Of a stretch of DNA of 64,000 nucleotides, positions 17,062 through 26,309 are shown one piece after another. The position numbers were made by a program, and so were the translations under genes. The notes under the pieces were generated by a model, which worked only from the letters and a program-made list of their open reading frames with translations, did no database searches and was not told where the DNA came from. Each line of letters opens with the position of its first letter. Position 1 is the stretch's first letter. Origin of the DNA: Streptomyces wuyuanensis (GTDB taxonomy: Bacteria; Actinomycetota; Actinomycetes; Streptomycetales; Streptomycetaceae); contig NZ_FNHI01000018.1 of the NCBI RefSeq assembly GCF_900103455.1, positions 112,984 through 176,983 of the forward strand. Direction: 5' to 3'.

Positions 17062-17961
17062 TCAGTCGTGGGCTATGACCGCCACCGGAGCGGTGGCGTG
17101 GTGCAGCACGGCGTGGGCGACGTGCCCGAGGTGCCCGCCGACCGGAGCCCGCCGGATCCGGCGGCCGACGACGACGAGTTCCGCGTCGGCGGCCTCGTAC
17201 AGCACCTGCTCGGCGGGCGCGCCGACGAGCACCCTCTCCTGTACCTTGACCGAGGGGTACCGCTCCCGCGACGGCCGCAGCCGCTCGCCGAGAGCAGCGG
17301 CGATGCCGTCGGCCACCTCCTGCCGGACACCGGGATCGAGCCCGGGTGCGTAGCTGAACGCGAACGGCAGCGACCACCCGTGCACGGCGCGCACGCCGCA
17401 GCCCCGCCGCGCCGCCTCGCCGAAGGCGAAGGCGAGCACCGCGTCGGCGTTCTCATGGATGTCGACCCCGACCACCACATCCCGCCCTGCGTACTCCGGG
17501 GAGCCCGGCGCCACCTCGTCCTGCGGGCGCACGACCACGACCGGCGTGTCCGTGAGCCCGATCGTGGCGGTCCCGACGGATCCGATCACGAATCGCTCGA
17601 CCGCCCCCCGACCGCGCGACCCGAGGACCAGCATCTGGGAGTCGGCGGCCTCGACGGCCAGGACGGCGGCCGCACGCCCGGTCAGGCGTCGCGCGGACAC
17701 CGCGAGTCCGGCATGCCGTCGGCGCAGGTCGTCCGACACCTCCTCGAGCACCGCGTCCACCTGCCGGCGGAACTCCTCGATATCCGGCCACTCGACGTTC
17801 TCCAAGTGATCGACCGGGGGCACGGATGGAATGAGCGGCCACTGCTCCACGTGCACCAGACGCAGAGGCGCTTCCCTCAGCACCGCCTCCCGCGCGGCCC
17901 ATTCCGCCGCAGCCCGGCTCTCCGGGAACCCGTCCAATCCGACTGTCACAGGGGGAGTCAT
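17062..17961 (-). CDS. Universal stress protein, two domains
   Basis: 299 residues. Domain 1 has a full nucleotide signature (GSRGRGAVERFVIGSVG). In domain 2 the matching loop is GRRIRRAPVGGHLGHVAHA, with His in place of Ser/Thr, so only the first site probably binds ATP. The ATG at 17961 has AAGGAGG nine bases upstream. It is downstream of pncB on the same strand with 286 bases between them; a tandem box overlaps the end of pncB and may drive this gene separately. Its closest relative in the window is the frameshifted USP at 44406. Confidence 0.9.
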   Translation of the reverse strand: MTPPVTVGLDGFPESRAAAEWAAREAVLREAPLRLVHVEQWPLIPSVPPVDHLENVEWPDIEEFRRQVDAVLEEVSDDLRRRHAGLAVSARRLTGRAAAVLAVEAADSQMLVLGSRGRGAVERFVIGSVGTATIGLTDTPVVVVRPQDEVAPGSPEYAGRDVVVGVDIHENADAVLAFAFGEAARRGCGVRAVHGWSLPFAFSYAPGLDPGVRQEVADGIAAALGERLRPSRERYPSVKVQERVLVGAPAEQVLYEAADAELVVVGRRIRRAPVGGHLGHVAHAVLHHATAPVAVIAHD

Positions 17962-18223
17962 CTCCGTGGACCTCCTTCCGGCCGCCCGGCGGCCGACGCA
18001 CCCTCCGTCCGGTCCCGTGCCGGACAGCGTCTCCGAGCGACGGGGAACGGTTGCCGTCCGGCGCGGCACCACTGCCGCCAAGGGCGACCGCAGGATCCCG
18101 AAGGGCACCGCGCCGCCGGCTCGCCCGCAACGCCATGGCCGCACCAGGCATGATCGGCTTCTTCCCACCGCGTCGCGGTTGTCCTCCTGACACCACGATG
18201 CGGCAGGACGGAGACTGGGGCGA

Positions 18224-18258
18224 GAGCCGAACGGTCCCGTGCCGGGGTCATGAGGCCC
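18224..18258. promoter_or_regulatory. DosR/OsdR-like boxes upstream of the USP gene at 17062-17961
   Basis: GGGTCATGAGGCCC (18245-18258) is a perfect GGGNC-N4-GNCCC match that overlaps the pncB stop codon. A weaker GAGCCGAACGGTCC (18224-18237) starts 21 bp away. They are about 260-300 bases upstream of the USP start, farther than most. Confidence 0.5.
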
Positions 18259-19624
18259 CGTCCTCAGGCGGGCGTCGCCCGCTCCGCGCAAGCGTCCGCC
18301 TGACGACCTCCTCGATCTCGTTCCGCGTCCTGACCGTCAGGGCGGCCAGGCGTGGGGAGACCACGGGGCGTGGCGGGGGGTGTGGGCCGCGGATACGGCG
18401 TGCTGCTTCCGGCAGGGACGCCAGGTCGGCCTCGAAGCGCGCCCGGGCGGCTGCCAGGTTGTCCGGCGGTCCGGTTCTGCGACCCCCCACCATGACCGAT
18501 CGCAGCATCGGCTCCCCGCCGTCCGGCGGCTCCTCTCCGTCCAGCCCCACGACGTCCCGGCAGCCCGGTCCGCGGAACACCTGCTTGGGGGCAGGCGCGG
18601 TGGCCTTCGCCGAGGACAGCTTCATGACCGGTCGCCCGGCGTACTGGACGAGCTTGTAGGCCGCGTCCAGATACGGCGCGTCGGCCGCGGTACCCACCTT
18701 GGTGCCCACCGCGTACACGTCGATCGGCGCGCCGCCGCGCACCAACTCGTCCACGGCGTACTCGTCCAGTCCGCCACTGGCGACGATGCGCACCTCGGCA
18801 AGCCCTGCCCAATCGAGAATCCCCCGAGCCCGGTGGGCCAGAGCTCCCAGGTCCCCGCTGTCGAGGCGGACGGCGCACCCTGCTCCTCTTCGGATGTCGG
18901 CCAGGACCCGGGCGGCCGTCCTGACACCGAGGTCGGTGTCATAGGTGTCGACGAGGAATGTCACCGGGCCGGAATGTGCCCGGGCGAAGGCTCTGAATGC
19001 CTCTTCCTCGCCGGGGAAGGCCTCGACATAGGAATGGGCCATGGTCCCTGATCCCGGTATCCCGAGCTCCGCCGCGGCGGCCACATTGCTGGTACCTGCG
19101 AAACCGACCATCGCGGAGACACGGGCGGCCTGGAACCCCGCCTGCGGACCGTGTGTGCGCCGCAGGGAGAAGTCCACGACCGGCCGTCCGGCGGCGGCCA
19201 TGACGCAACGTGCGGCCTTCGAGGCGACGACGGTCTGATGACAGACCTGTCCCAGCAGATAGGTCTCCACGAACTGGGCCTGCGGCAACGGCGCGGTGAC
19301 CTCCATCAGCGGCTCTCCGGCGAAGACCAGTCGGCCCTCGGGCACCGCACGGACGTCGCCCCGGAACTCCAGGGCGAGCAGCTCTTGCAGATCCCCCTCG
19401 GGACGATGCAGCGTCGCGGCGAAGTCCCGCACGTCCTCCGGTCCCACGTGCAGACGGGAGAGGTAGTCCAGGGAGGGTTCGAGGCCTGCGGCGACGAGAA
19501 AGCCCCGCTCAGGTGGCAGGTCCCGTACGAACAGACTGAATGTCGCGGGCTGGTCCATGCCCTCCCGAAGGTAGGACATGGCCATGGTGACCTCGTACAG
19601 GTCGGTGGTGGTCGCGTCGGTCAC
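18248..19624 (-). CDS. pncB: Nicotinate phosphoribosyltransferase
   Basis: 458 residues. Family blocks are TDLYEVTMAMSYL at the N-terminus, FSLFVRDLPPERGFLVAAGL, the active-site region DFSLRRTHGPQAG, and the phosphate loop region LDSGDLGALAHRAR with IVASGGLDEY. The enzyme converts nicotinate and PRPP to nicotinate mononucleotide in NAD salvage. I chose the GTG at 19622-19624 because GAGGAGG lies nine bases upstream; a GTG at 19633 abuts the Shine-Dalgarno and is too close. It is divergent from the CtpF-like ATPase with a shared box. NAD salvage fits a dormancy regulon. Confidence 0.93.
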   Translation of the reverse strand: MTDATTTDLYEVTMAMSYLREGMDQPATFSLFVRDLPPERGFLVAAGLEPSLDYLSRLHVGPEDVRDFAATLHRPEGDLQELLALEFRGDVRAVPEGRLVFAGEPLMEVTAPLPQAQFVETYLLGQVCHQTVVASKAARCVMAAAGRPVVDFSLRRTHGPQAGFQAARVSAMVGFAGTSNVAAAAELGIPGSGTMAHSYVEAFPGEEEAFRAFARAHSGPVTFLVDTYDTDLGVRTAARVLADIRRGAGCAVRLDSGDLGALAHRARGILDWAGLAEVRIVASGGLDEYAVDELVRGGAPIDVYAVGTKVGTAADAPYLDAAYKLVQYAGRPVMKLSSAKATAPAPKQVFRGPGCRDVVGLDGEEPPDGGEPMLRSVMVGGRRTGPPDNLAAARARFEADLASLPEAARRIRGPHPPPRPVVSPRLAALTVRTRNEIEEVVRRTLARSGRRPPEDGAS

Positions 19625-19766
19625 GGCGAGCACCCTCCTCGAAGTGCACTGGTCGGGACGAGCGATCCGGGGCTCCGGACTTTTCGAGCAACGCCCTGCC
19701 GCCCGGATCGGTTGCAGCCAGGGGGAACGCGGTTCCAGCCTGCGCCGGGACCACCGCCAACGGGCA

Positions 19767-19801
19767 GGGCTGATCGGCCCCCGGCCGGAACCGACCGGCC
19801 C
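19767..19801. promoter_or_regulatory. DosR/OsdR-like boxes between pncB and the P-type ATPase
   Basis: GGGCTGATCGGCCC (19767-19780) with a weaker GAACCGACCGGCCC (19788-19801) 21 bp on. They are the only boxes in the 344-base divergent region, 143 bases from pncB and 168 from the ATPase start, so they may serve both genes. Confidence 0.6.
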
Positions 19802-19968
19802 CCCGACCACCACGCCCGGAACGGGCAGGATGAGATGAGAGCCCGTCCGCCCGGCTCCGACCCGGAGGACTCGAACCGCGGTCCCGTCCACGGAGGTCGA
19901 GCCGTCCGAGACGGGCCTCGCCAGCGGTACGAACCCGGACCACCCTGCCGAACCGACGGGAGGGGAGC

Positions 19969-22623
19969 GTGACCTCTCATCGCACGCGGATCACGGCGCC
20001 CGACGACACACGGCCGGCCGGTCTGACGGACGAAGAAGCGGCGCGCCGGCTGCGTGAACACGGTCCGAACGAGGTGGAGGCGCGTCGGAGGCCGTCCCTC
20101 CACAGCCGCGTACTGGCCCAGCTTCGCGATCCGCTGATCATGGTTCTGCTCGGTGCGATCGTCCTGACCGTCGCGATCGGGGACCATGCCGACGCCGTGG
20201 TGATCGCCCTGGTCGTCGTCGTCAACACCACCGTGGGTGTCGTCCAGGAGATCAGGGCCGACAACGCCGTTGCGGCACTCTCGGCGCTGTCCGCACCGGC
20301 CGCACGCGTGGTGCGGGACGGATCCGACCGGGAGGTGCCGGCCAGGGACGTCGTGCCCGGGGACGTGCTGCTGCTCGGTGAAGGCGACATCGTGGCCGCC
20401 GACGCACGACTCGTCGAGTCGTCGTCACTCCTGGTGGACGAGTCCATGCTGACCGGGGAGTCCGTTCCGGTCGACAAGGACGTCCGCTCCGGGATACCCG
20501 GCGCATCGGTCCTGAGCGCCGGGACCGTCACCGTCAGGGGCAGGGCCGTGGCCGAGGTCTTCGCCACGGGTGAGGGCAGCGCACTCGGCCGGATCGCGTC
20601 CCTCCTGGAGGGCCGGACCGAGCCCACCCCTCTGCAACGCCGACTCGCTGCACTGGGCAGGGTGCTGGCTCTCGTCACCGTGGCCCTGTGCATGCTGGTC
20701 TTCGCCCTCGGGCTGTTCCGGGGGCTGCCGCCGGACACGATGGCCGTGACGGCGATCAGTCTCGCCGTCGCCGCCGTACCGGAGTCGCTGCCGGCCGTCG
20801 TGACGCTCGCGCTCGCGCTGGGCGCGCGACGGATGGCGGCACGGCACGCCGTGGTACGCCGGCTGCCCGCCGTCGAGACCCTCGGTTCCGTGACCGTCCT
20901 GGCCACCGACAAGACCGGGACGCTCACCGAGGGCCGGATGGTGGTGGAGCAGATCTGGACCCCCCGCGGGCGGGTGGAGTTCACCGGGGTCGGATACGAA
21001 CCGAGGGGCGAGGTGCGCATCGCCGGAAGAACGGCGAAGGCCGCGGAACTCGGGCCCGTTCGTGATCTGCTGACGGTCGCGACGCTGTGCAACGACGCCG
21101 CCCTCCGGCCGCCCGACGGGAGGGGAGGATCCGGTGGCCGCTGGACGGCGCTCGGGGATCCGACCGAGGCCGCGCTGCTGACCGCAGCGGCGAAGGCGGG
21201 CTGCGAGGAGCGAAGCCTCCTCCGGGAGAGATGTCCGAGGACCGGCGAAGCGCCGTTCGACAGTCTCCGGAAACGGATGACCACCGTGCACAGGACGCCT
21301 TCCGGGCGGTCGCTCGTCTGCCTCAAGGGCGCGCCGGAGGCCGTGCTCGATCCCACCGTGCTGGACGACGGCTCCGAGCTGCTGGCCGAAGCACGGCAGG
21401 AGGCGGCACACCTGGCGTCCCGTGGCTTCCGCGTCCTCGCCGTGGCTTTCGGGGAGCGCTCCGGACGACCGCCGAGGGCCTCGGAAGCGGAGCACGGCCT
21501 GCGGTTCCTCGGTCTGGCCGCCATCAGCGACCCCCCGAAGCCCGCAGCGACCGCGACTCTCGCCGCCTGCCGGGCCGCCGGGATCACCCCCGTCCTCGTC
21601 ACGGGGGACCATCCGGCGACCGCCCGTGCGGTGGCCGCACGCGTCGGACTCGTGGATCCGGAGGACTCCACCGAGGCGGTCGCCACCGGAGCGGACCTGG
21701 CGGCCGGCCGCATCGGCGATCCGACTGCGGTGAGGGTCTTCGCCCGCACGGACCCGCAGCAGAAACTGGACATCGTCCGGGCGTGGCACGCCCGCGGCCA
21801 CGTGACGGCGATGACCGGCGACGGCGTCAACGACGGCCCCGCGCTGCACGCCGCGGACATCGGCGTGGCCATGGGGCGCCGCGGCACCGAGGTCGCCCGG
21901 CAGTCGGCCGACCTGGTACTCACCGATGACGAACTCGCCACCGTCGTGGCTGCTGTCGAGGAGGGACGACGGGTCTACGACAACATCCGCAGGTTCCTCG
22001 TCTACGCCCTCGCCGGGGGCACGGCCGAGATCCTGGTGATGCTCGTCGGCCCCCTGCTGGGGCTGGCCCTGCCGCTCCGGGCCGGCCAGATCCTGTGGAT
22101 CAATCTCCTGACCCACGGCCTCACCGGCGTCGCGGTCGGCGCGGAGCCCGTGTCCCCGCAGGCCATGCACCGGCCGCCTCGTCCGCCCGACCAGCATGTG
22201 ATGGGTCACGGCCTGTGGCAACGCGTGCTGTTCCTGGGCGCCGTGGTGACCGCGGTCTGTCTGGTCGTCGGGCTGGTCGCGCGCGCCGTCGGCTCCCCCT
22301 GGCAGACCGTGCTCTTCCTTTCCCTGCTGGCGGCCCAGCTGGGCGTCGTGCTGGGACTGCGCAGCCGCCTGTTCACGCGGGAGAACCTCTTCCTCCCGCT
22401 GTCGGTACTGGTGTCGGCAGCCCTCGGCGTCGCCGCGGTGTACGTCCCCTTCCTGCGTTCGGTTCTGGAGACGCGCCCCCTCGAAGCGATGGAGGTGGGA
22501 CTCGCGTGCGCCGCGGGCCTGCTCGGCTTCGCCGCGGCACGCTCGAGCCGACAGCCATGGCTGGGACGGCTCACCGGGCACGCCACCGGGGACGGACGCC
22601 CGCACCCCTTCTCCCCGTCATGA
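19969..22623 (+). CDS. P2-type cation-transporting P-type ATPase, CtpF-like
   Basis: 884 residues. The actuator motif TGES is at 162-165, PESLP in membrane helix 4 at 271-275, the phosphorylated Asp314 in DKTGTLT, and the hinge motif is GDGVNDGPAL (Gly for the usual Ala). Two N-terminal helices precede the actuator, two follow it, and about six close the protein. There is no heavy-metal domain and no CPC motif. The arrangement is that of calcium-type pumps such as M. tuberculosis CtpF, a DosR-regulated gene; the transported ion is not certain. The GTG follows GGGAGG at five bases. Confidence 0.9.
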   Translation: MTSHRTRITAPDDTRPAGLTDEEAARRLREHGPNEVEARRRPSLHSRVLAQLRDPLIMVLLGAIVLTVAIGDHADAVVIALVVVVNTTVGVVQEIRADNAVAALSALSAPAARVVRDGSDREVPARDVVPGDVLLLGEGDIVAADARLVESSSLLVDESMLTGESVPVDKDVRSGIPGASVLSAGTVTVRGRAVAEVFATGEGSALGRIASLLEGRTEPTPLQRRLAALGRVLALVTVALCMLVFALGLFRGLPPDTMAVTAISLAVAAVPESLPAVVTLALALGARRMAARHAVVRRLPAVETLGSVTVLATDKTGTLTEGRMVVEQIWTPRGRVEFTGVGYEPRGEVRIAGRTAKAAELGPVRDLLTVATLCNDAALRPPDGRGGSGGRWTALGDPTEAALLTAAAKAGCEERSLLRERCPRTGEAPFDSLRKRMTTVHRTPSGRSLVCLKGAPEAVLDPTVLDDGSELLAEARQEAAHLASRGFRVLAVAFGERSGRPPRASEAEHGLRFLGLAAISDPPKPAATATLAACRAAGITPVLVTGDHPATARAVAARVGLVDPEDSTEAVATGADLAAGRIGDPTAVRVFARTDPQQKLDIVRAWHARGHVTAMTGDGVNDGPALHAADIGVAMGRRGTEVARQSADLVLTDDELATVVAAVEEGRRVYDNIRRFLVYALAGGTAEILVMLVGPLLGLALPLRAGQILWINLLTHGLTGVAVGAEPVSPQAMHRPPRPPDQHVMGHGLWQRVLFLGAVVTAVCLVVGLVARAVGSPWQTVLFLSLLAAQLGVVLGLRSRLFTRENLFLPLSVLVSAALGVAAVYVPFLRSVLETRPLEAMEVGLACAAGLLGFAAARSSRQPWLGRLTGHATGDGRPHPFSPS

Positions 22624-22735
22624 GTGATCCGCGTGGCCCGCGCCCCTCGTGGACCGGCGCACGGGGGCCACCTGGGGTGGAGCGGTAACGTAGGAGAGAC
22701 GAAGGGTTCCCCTGTGTGACGCGGCGGGAGAGCGC

Positions 22736-24451
22736 ATGGGCGAGGACATCACGGCGGCGAATCGTGTCTCGCGGCTGCGCCTGGACGAGCTGCTGGACGA
22801 GCTCGAGGGGCGCATCGACGAGGTGCGCGAGACGAGGGACCGCCTGAACGGTCTTCTGGAAGCCGTGCTGTCGGTGGGACGGGAACTCGATCTCCCCCAG
22901 GTGCTCCAAGGGATCGTCGAGGCCGCGGTTTCCCTCGTGGACGCCGAGTACGGGGCTCTCGGGGTGATCGGGGACCAGGACAGACTGGCGCAGTTCCTTC
23001 CCGTCGGCATCAGCGACGAACTGCGCGCCCGCATCGGCGACCTCCCCACCGGTCACGGTCTCCTGGGCGAGGTCATCCGGCACCCCGAAGCACTGAGGCT
23101 GAGCAACATCGCCGAGCACCCCGCGTCATCCGGATTCCCCTCCCACCATCCGCCGATGCGGACGTTCCTGGGAGTACCCATCAGGGTCCGCGACGAGGTG
23201 TTCGGCAACCTCTACCTGACCGAGAAGCGAGACGGCGCCGAATTCGACTCCGACGACGAAGCCGTCCTGTCCACGCTCGCCGTCGCCGCCGGCATCGCCA
23301 TCGAGAACGCCCGTCTGTTCGAGGAGCTCCGTCTCAGGGGACAGTGGCTCGAGGCGAGCGCCGAGTGCACGAGCGCGCTGCTCTCCGGGACACCACAGGC
23401 CCAAGTGCTCGAACTGATGATCAATCGGGCTCGCGACATCACAGGAGCGGCCATCGGAATGGTCCACTTGGTCACTTCGGGGGGAGAGCTGCGAGGCGTC
23501 GTGGCTCTCGGGGACGGCGCCGATCAGCACCACGAGGTGACACTGCCGGCGGAGGGCACACTCGCGGGCCTCGCCCTCGCGGAGGGCGCTCCGGTCAGGA
23601 GTCCCGACGTGGCCAACGACGCCCGTTTCACCCTGCGGGCCGGGGCATGGAAGGAGTTCGGTCCCGCGGTGGCCGTGCCGGTGGGGACCAGGGAGAGGAA
23701 CCGCGGAGTGCTGACGCTCGCTCGGCGTGCGGGCAGCCCGCCGTTCTCCGAGGAGGAGACCGCGCCCCTGTCCGGGTTCGCCGGCCAGGCCGCCGTGGCG
23801 CTCGAACTGGCGGACCACAGGCGGGAGACGGAACAGATGAGTCTGCTCGCCGATCACGACCGGATCGCCCGGGATCTCCACGACCTCGCCATCCAGCGCC
23901 TGTTCGCGACGGGGATGACACTGCAGAGCGCACAGCGCTTCGTCGACCACCCGGAGGCGTCGGAGCGGCTGGGCCGGGCCATCGACGACCTCGACGACAC
24001 CATCAAGATCATTCGATCGACGATCTTCGGACTGCGGCAGCACGAGACACCCCGCAGCACGGGCGGACTCCGGACGCGGGCCGCGTGTCTGCTCGAAGAG
24101 CAGGCACACGCGCTCGGCTTCGCACCCGCTTTGCGCACGGAGGGCTTCATCGACACCGATGTTCCGGGCGATCTCGCGGACGAGGTCGTGGCGGTGCTGA
24201 GCGAGGCGCTCACGAACGTCGCGCGGCACGCTCGCGCCGACCGTGCGGAGGTCTCGATCGCGGCCCGGTCCGGAACGCTCACGGTGAGCGTCGTCGACGA
24301 CGGGGTCGGCATCAAGGAGGGCGGACGGCGCAGCGGCCTGCGCAACCTCCGGGAGCGGGCGGAAAGTCTGGGTGGGGAGCTGACCGTCGCCCGCGGCGCG
24401 AACGGCGGAACCCGTCTGGAATGGCGTGTTCCGCTGCGCGGCCGGGTCTGA
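22736..24451 (+). CDS. osdK: DosS/OsdK-like GAF-GAF sensor histidine kinase
   Basis: 571 residues: a short coiled N-terminus, GAF-A (about 50-195), GAF-B (about 220-360), HisKA_3 with phospho-acceptor His382 in RDLHDLAIQRL, and an HATPase domain ending GGTRLEWRVPL. GAF-A contains FPSHHPPMRTFLGVPIRVRD, which aligns with the M. tuberculosis DosS heme region FPPYHPPMRTF; His138 occupies the place of the proximal heme ligand His149. This predicts a heme-based O2/NO/CO or redox sensor in the cytoplasm. The ATG has CGGGAG upstream. It is convergent with the response regulator, with only 19 bases between the stops, so sensor and regulator are not one operon here. Confidence 0.9.
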   Translation: MGEDITAANRVSRLRLDELLDELEGRIDEVRETRDRLNGLLEAVLSVGRELDLPQVLQGIVEAAVSLVDAEYGALGVIGDQDRLAQFLPVGISDELRARIGDLPTGHGLLGEVIRHPEALRLSNIAEHPASSGFPSHHPPMRTFLGVPIRVRDEVFGNLYLTEKRDGAEFDSDDEAVLSTLAVAAGIAIENARLFEELRLRGQWLEASAECTSALLSGTPQAQVLELMINRARDITGAAIGMVHLVTSGGELRGVVALGDGADQHHEVTLPAEGTLAGLALAEGAPVRSPDVANDARFTLRAGAWKEFGPAVAVPVGTRERNRGVLTLARRAGSPPFSEEETAPLSGFAGQAAVALELADHRRETEQMSLLADHDRIARDLHDLAIQRLFATGMTLQSAQRFVDHPEASERLGRAIDDLDDTIKIIRSTIFGLRQHETPRSTGGLRTRAACLLEEQAHALGFAPALRTEGFIDTDVPGDLADEVVAVLSEALTNVARHARADRAEVSIAARSGTLTVSVVDDGVGIKEGGRRSGLRNLRERAESLGGELTVARGANGGTRLEWRVPLRGRV

Positions 24452-24470
24452 CCAGCCGGCTCGAGCATGA

Positions 24471-25151
24471 TCACTGCTGGTGCTCGTGCTGCGCCGCGAT
24501 GACCGCGGCCTGGACACGGCGTTCCACGCCCAGTTTGGAAAGCAGTCGTGAGATGTGGTTCTTGACGGTCTTCTCGGAGAGGTAGAGCTCCTTGCCGATC
24601 TCACGGTTCGTCATTCCGCGCCCGATCAGCTCGAGGACCGCGCGTTCACGCGGGGACAGCACGGCGAGCCGTTCGTCCTCGGATGCCGGGGCTTCTTCCG
24701 GGGATCGCAGCGAGTGCATCAGACGAGCCGTGGTCGCGGGGTCGAGCATCGACTGGCCGGTGGCCACGGTTCGTACGGCGGAGACGAGGTCGGACCCCTT
24801 GATCTGCTTCAGCACGTACCCGGCCGCTCCGGCCATGATCGCGTCCAGCAGCGCGTCCTCGTCGTCGAACGACGTCAGCATGAGGCAGGCGAGCTCCGGC
24901 ATGCAGGAGCGCAGTTCCCGGCAGACCGTGACGCCGTCACCGTCGGGAAGGCGGACGTCCAGCACCGCCACTCGCGGTCGCACCGCGGGCCCCCGCGCCA
25001 GCGCCTGCTGCGCTGTGCCGGCCTCGCCGACGACCTCGATGTCCGGTTCGGCGTCGAGCAGATCTCGCAGACCGCGCCGTACCACCTCGTGGTCGTCGAG
25101 GAGGAACACGCGGACGGGCGCCTCGGCCGAAAAGGCCGGTGCCTCGGACAT
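24471..25151 (-). CDS. osdR: DosR/OsdR-like NarL-family response regulator
   Basis: 226 residues. The receiver domain has the acidic pair Asp19-Asp20 and phospho-acceptor Asp65 (AVLDVRLPDGDG). The C-terminal LuxR helix-turn-helix is LSPRERAVLELIGRGMTNRE with recognition segment SEKTVKNHISRLLSKLGVER. The Lys-Asn pair that reads the half-site in DosR (EKTVKN) is identical. AGGAGG lies six bases before the ATG at 25151. A perfect palindromic box 63 bases upstream suggests autoregulation. I propose that it binds the boxes annotated through the window. Confidence 0.92.
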   Translation of the reverse strand: MSEAPAFSAEAPVRVFLLDDHEVVRRGLRDLLDAEPDIEVVGEAGTAQQALARGPAVRPRVAVLDVRLPDGDGVTVCRELRSCMPELACLMLTSFDDEDALLDAIMAGAAGYVLKQIKGSDLVSAVRTVATGQSMLDPATTARLMHSLRSPEEAPASEDERLAVLSPRERAVLELIGRGMTNREIGKELYLSEKTVKNHISRLLSKLGVERRVQAAVIAAQHEHQQ

Positions 25152-25213
25152 GTCGGCCTCCTGACGGTGGGCTCGCCTCGTTGAGGATGCCGTATGCCGG
25201 ACCCGGGCCACCA

Positions 25214-25227
25214 GGGCCGAACGGCCC
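25214..25227. promoter_or_regulatory. DosR/OsdR-like box upstream of osdR
   Basis: GGGCCGAACGGCCC, the commonest and best form of the box, 63 bases upstream of the regulator's own start. A second copy of the same 14-mer occurs at 26060 and a third at 26984. Confidence 0.72.
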
Positions 25228-25244
25228 CGGTGCGCGCCTGCGGG

Positions 25245-25925
25245 TCAGTCCTCCCCACCTTGTTGATCGGGGTGAGGTTGATCGGGGTGAGCGACGTTCG
25301 CGGTCAGATCCACGCGTATGTCCACCACGCCTTCCACCGCACGGACGGCCTTGGCCAGCAGGGGAACCAGCCGGCGGTCCCGTAGCTCCCCTGTGAGGGT
25401 GACCACTCCGTCCGTGACGGACGCGTCCACCCCGGCGGCGGCCGGAAGGTCCGCGAGGACGTGTCGACGGATGTCCTCGGCGAGGTCGTCGTCCGTGCGC
25501 AGGAACACTTTCAGCAAGTCGCTGCGGCTGACCACCCCCTCCAGCATGCCGACCCGGTCGACCACCGGGAGCCGCTTCACCCGGCGCCGTGCCATGATCC
25601 GCGCCGCCTCCGCGATGGTCGCCGCCGGATGGACGGTCACTGCGGGGCTCGACATCAGCTCACCGGCCGTCACCGCACCCGCCTTCCAGAGGTCCGACCG
25701 GGCCCCTTCGCCGAGCGTGGGGGCATCGAGGTGGAACTCCTCCTTCGGCAGGAGATCGGCTTCGGACACCACACCTATGACCCTTCCGTCGCCCTCCACG
25801 ACCGGCAGGGCACTGACCTTCCACTGGTCCATCAGCTCCACGATCTCCTTGTACGCGGCATGACGACCCACCGCGACCGCGGTGTGGGTCATGACGTCGC
25901 TCACCGTGCGCGGAGAACCGGTCAT
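25245..25925 (-). CDS. CBS-BON domain protein 4
   Basis: 226 residues: CBS 1 (VSDVMTHTAVAVGRHAAYKE, VIGVVSEADLLPKEE), CBS 2 (LMSSPAVTVHPAATIAEAAR, VKRLPVVDRVGMLEGVVSR) and BON (ASVTDGVVTLTGELRDRRLV). The ATG at 25923-25925 follows GGAAGGGG. The stop is 93 bases upstream of the osdR start codon on the same strand, so read-through from its promoter into osdR is possible. The upstream box at 26060 is one of the best in the window. Confidence 0.88.
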   Translation of the reverse strand: MTGSPRTVSDVMTHTAVAVGRHAAYKEIVELMDQWKVSALPVVEGDGRVIGVVSEADLLPKEEFHLDAPTLGEGARSDLWKAGAVTAGELMSSPAVTVHPAATIAEAARIMARRRVKRLPVVDRVGMLEGVVSRSDLLKVFLRTDDDLAEDIRRHVLADLPAAAGVDASVTDGVVTLTGELRDRRLVPLLAKAVRAVEGVVDIRVDLTANVAHPDQPHPDQQGGED

Positions 25926-26059
25926 GACAGTGCCCCTTCCTGTGTCGGCGGGATCCCCGGGCGGGCCGGAGCATCCGCGGCGCTCGCCGGTCACGAGGTG
26001 ACGGGCGCGCGTGCAGCGTCCCTGCGACCACGCTGACCCTGCGCCCGGGCCGGGTGCAT

Positions 26060-26073
26060 GGGCCGAACGGCCC
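26060..26073. promoter_or_regulatory. DosR/OsdR-like box between CBS-BON 4 and the hydrogenase protease
   Basis: GGGCCGAACGGCCC, 135 bases upstream of CBS-BON 4 and 236 upstream of the divergent protease gene. A half site (GGGCC) sits 13 bases to its left. The remainder of the 384-base gap shows nothing else. Confidence 0.72.
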
Positions 26074-26309
26074 CGGTGCGGGGGCCGCCCCGCCTGCCCT
26101 GCAAGAAGATGCCTTGTCCCCGCGCCGCCCGACCATGGATTCCGCATCCGCGTCCATGCGACACGTACGTCGATGCGCCGCTCCCTCGCCTGAATCGTCG
26201 ACGATGGCTGCGGCGGATCTGCTCCGGCAGGAATGTCCGCCGGATCGGCCGGCACCGGATCCGGTGGAAACCACGACAGCGATGAGTCCGGGCGAGGAAG
26301 CAGGCATCG

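Noticed and set aside
22633..22671. Hairpin GTGGCCC…GGGCCAC after the P-type ATPase
   Set aside because: Only 7 bp of stem with a 25-base loop; too weak in GC-rich DNA to call a terminator.
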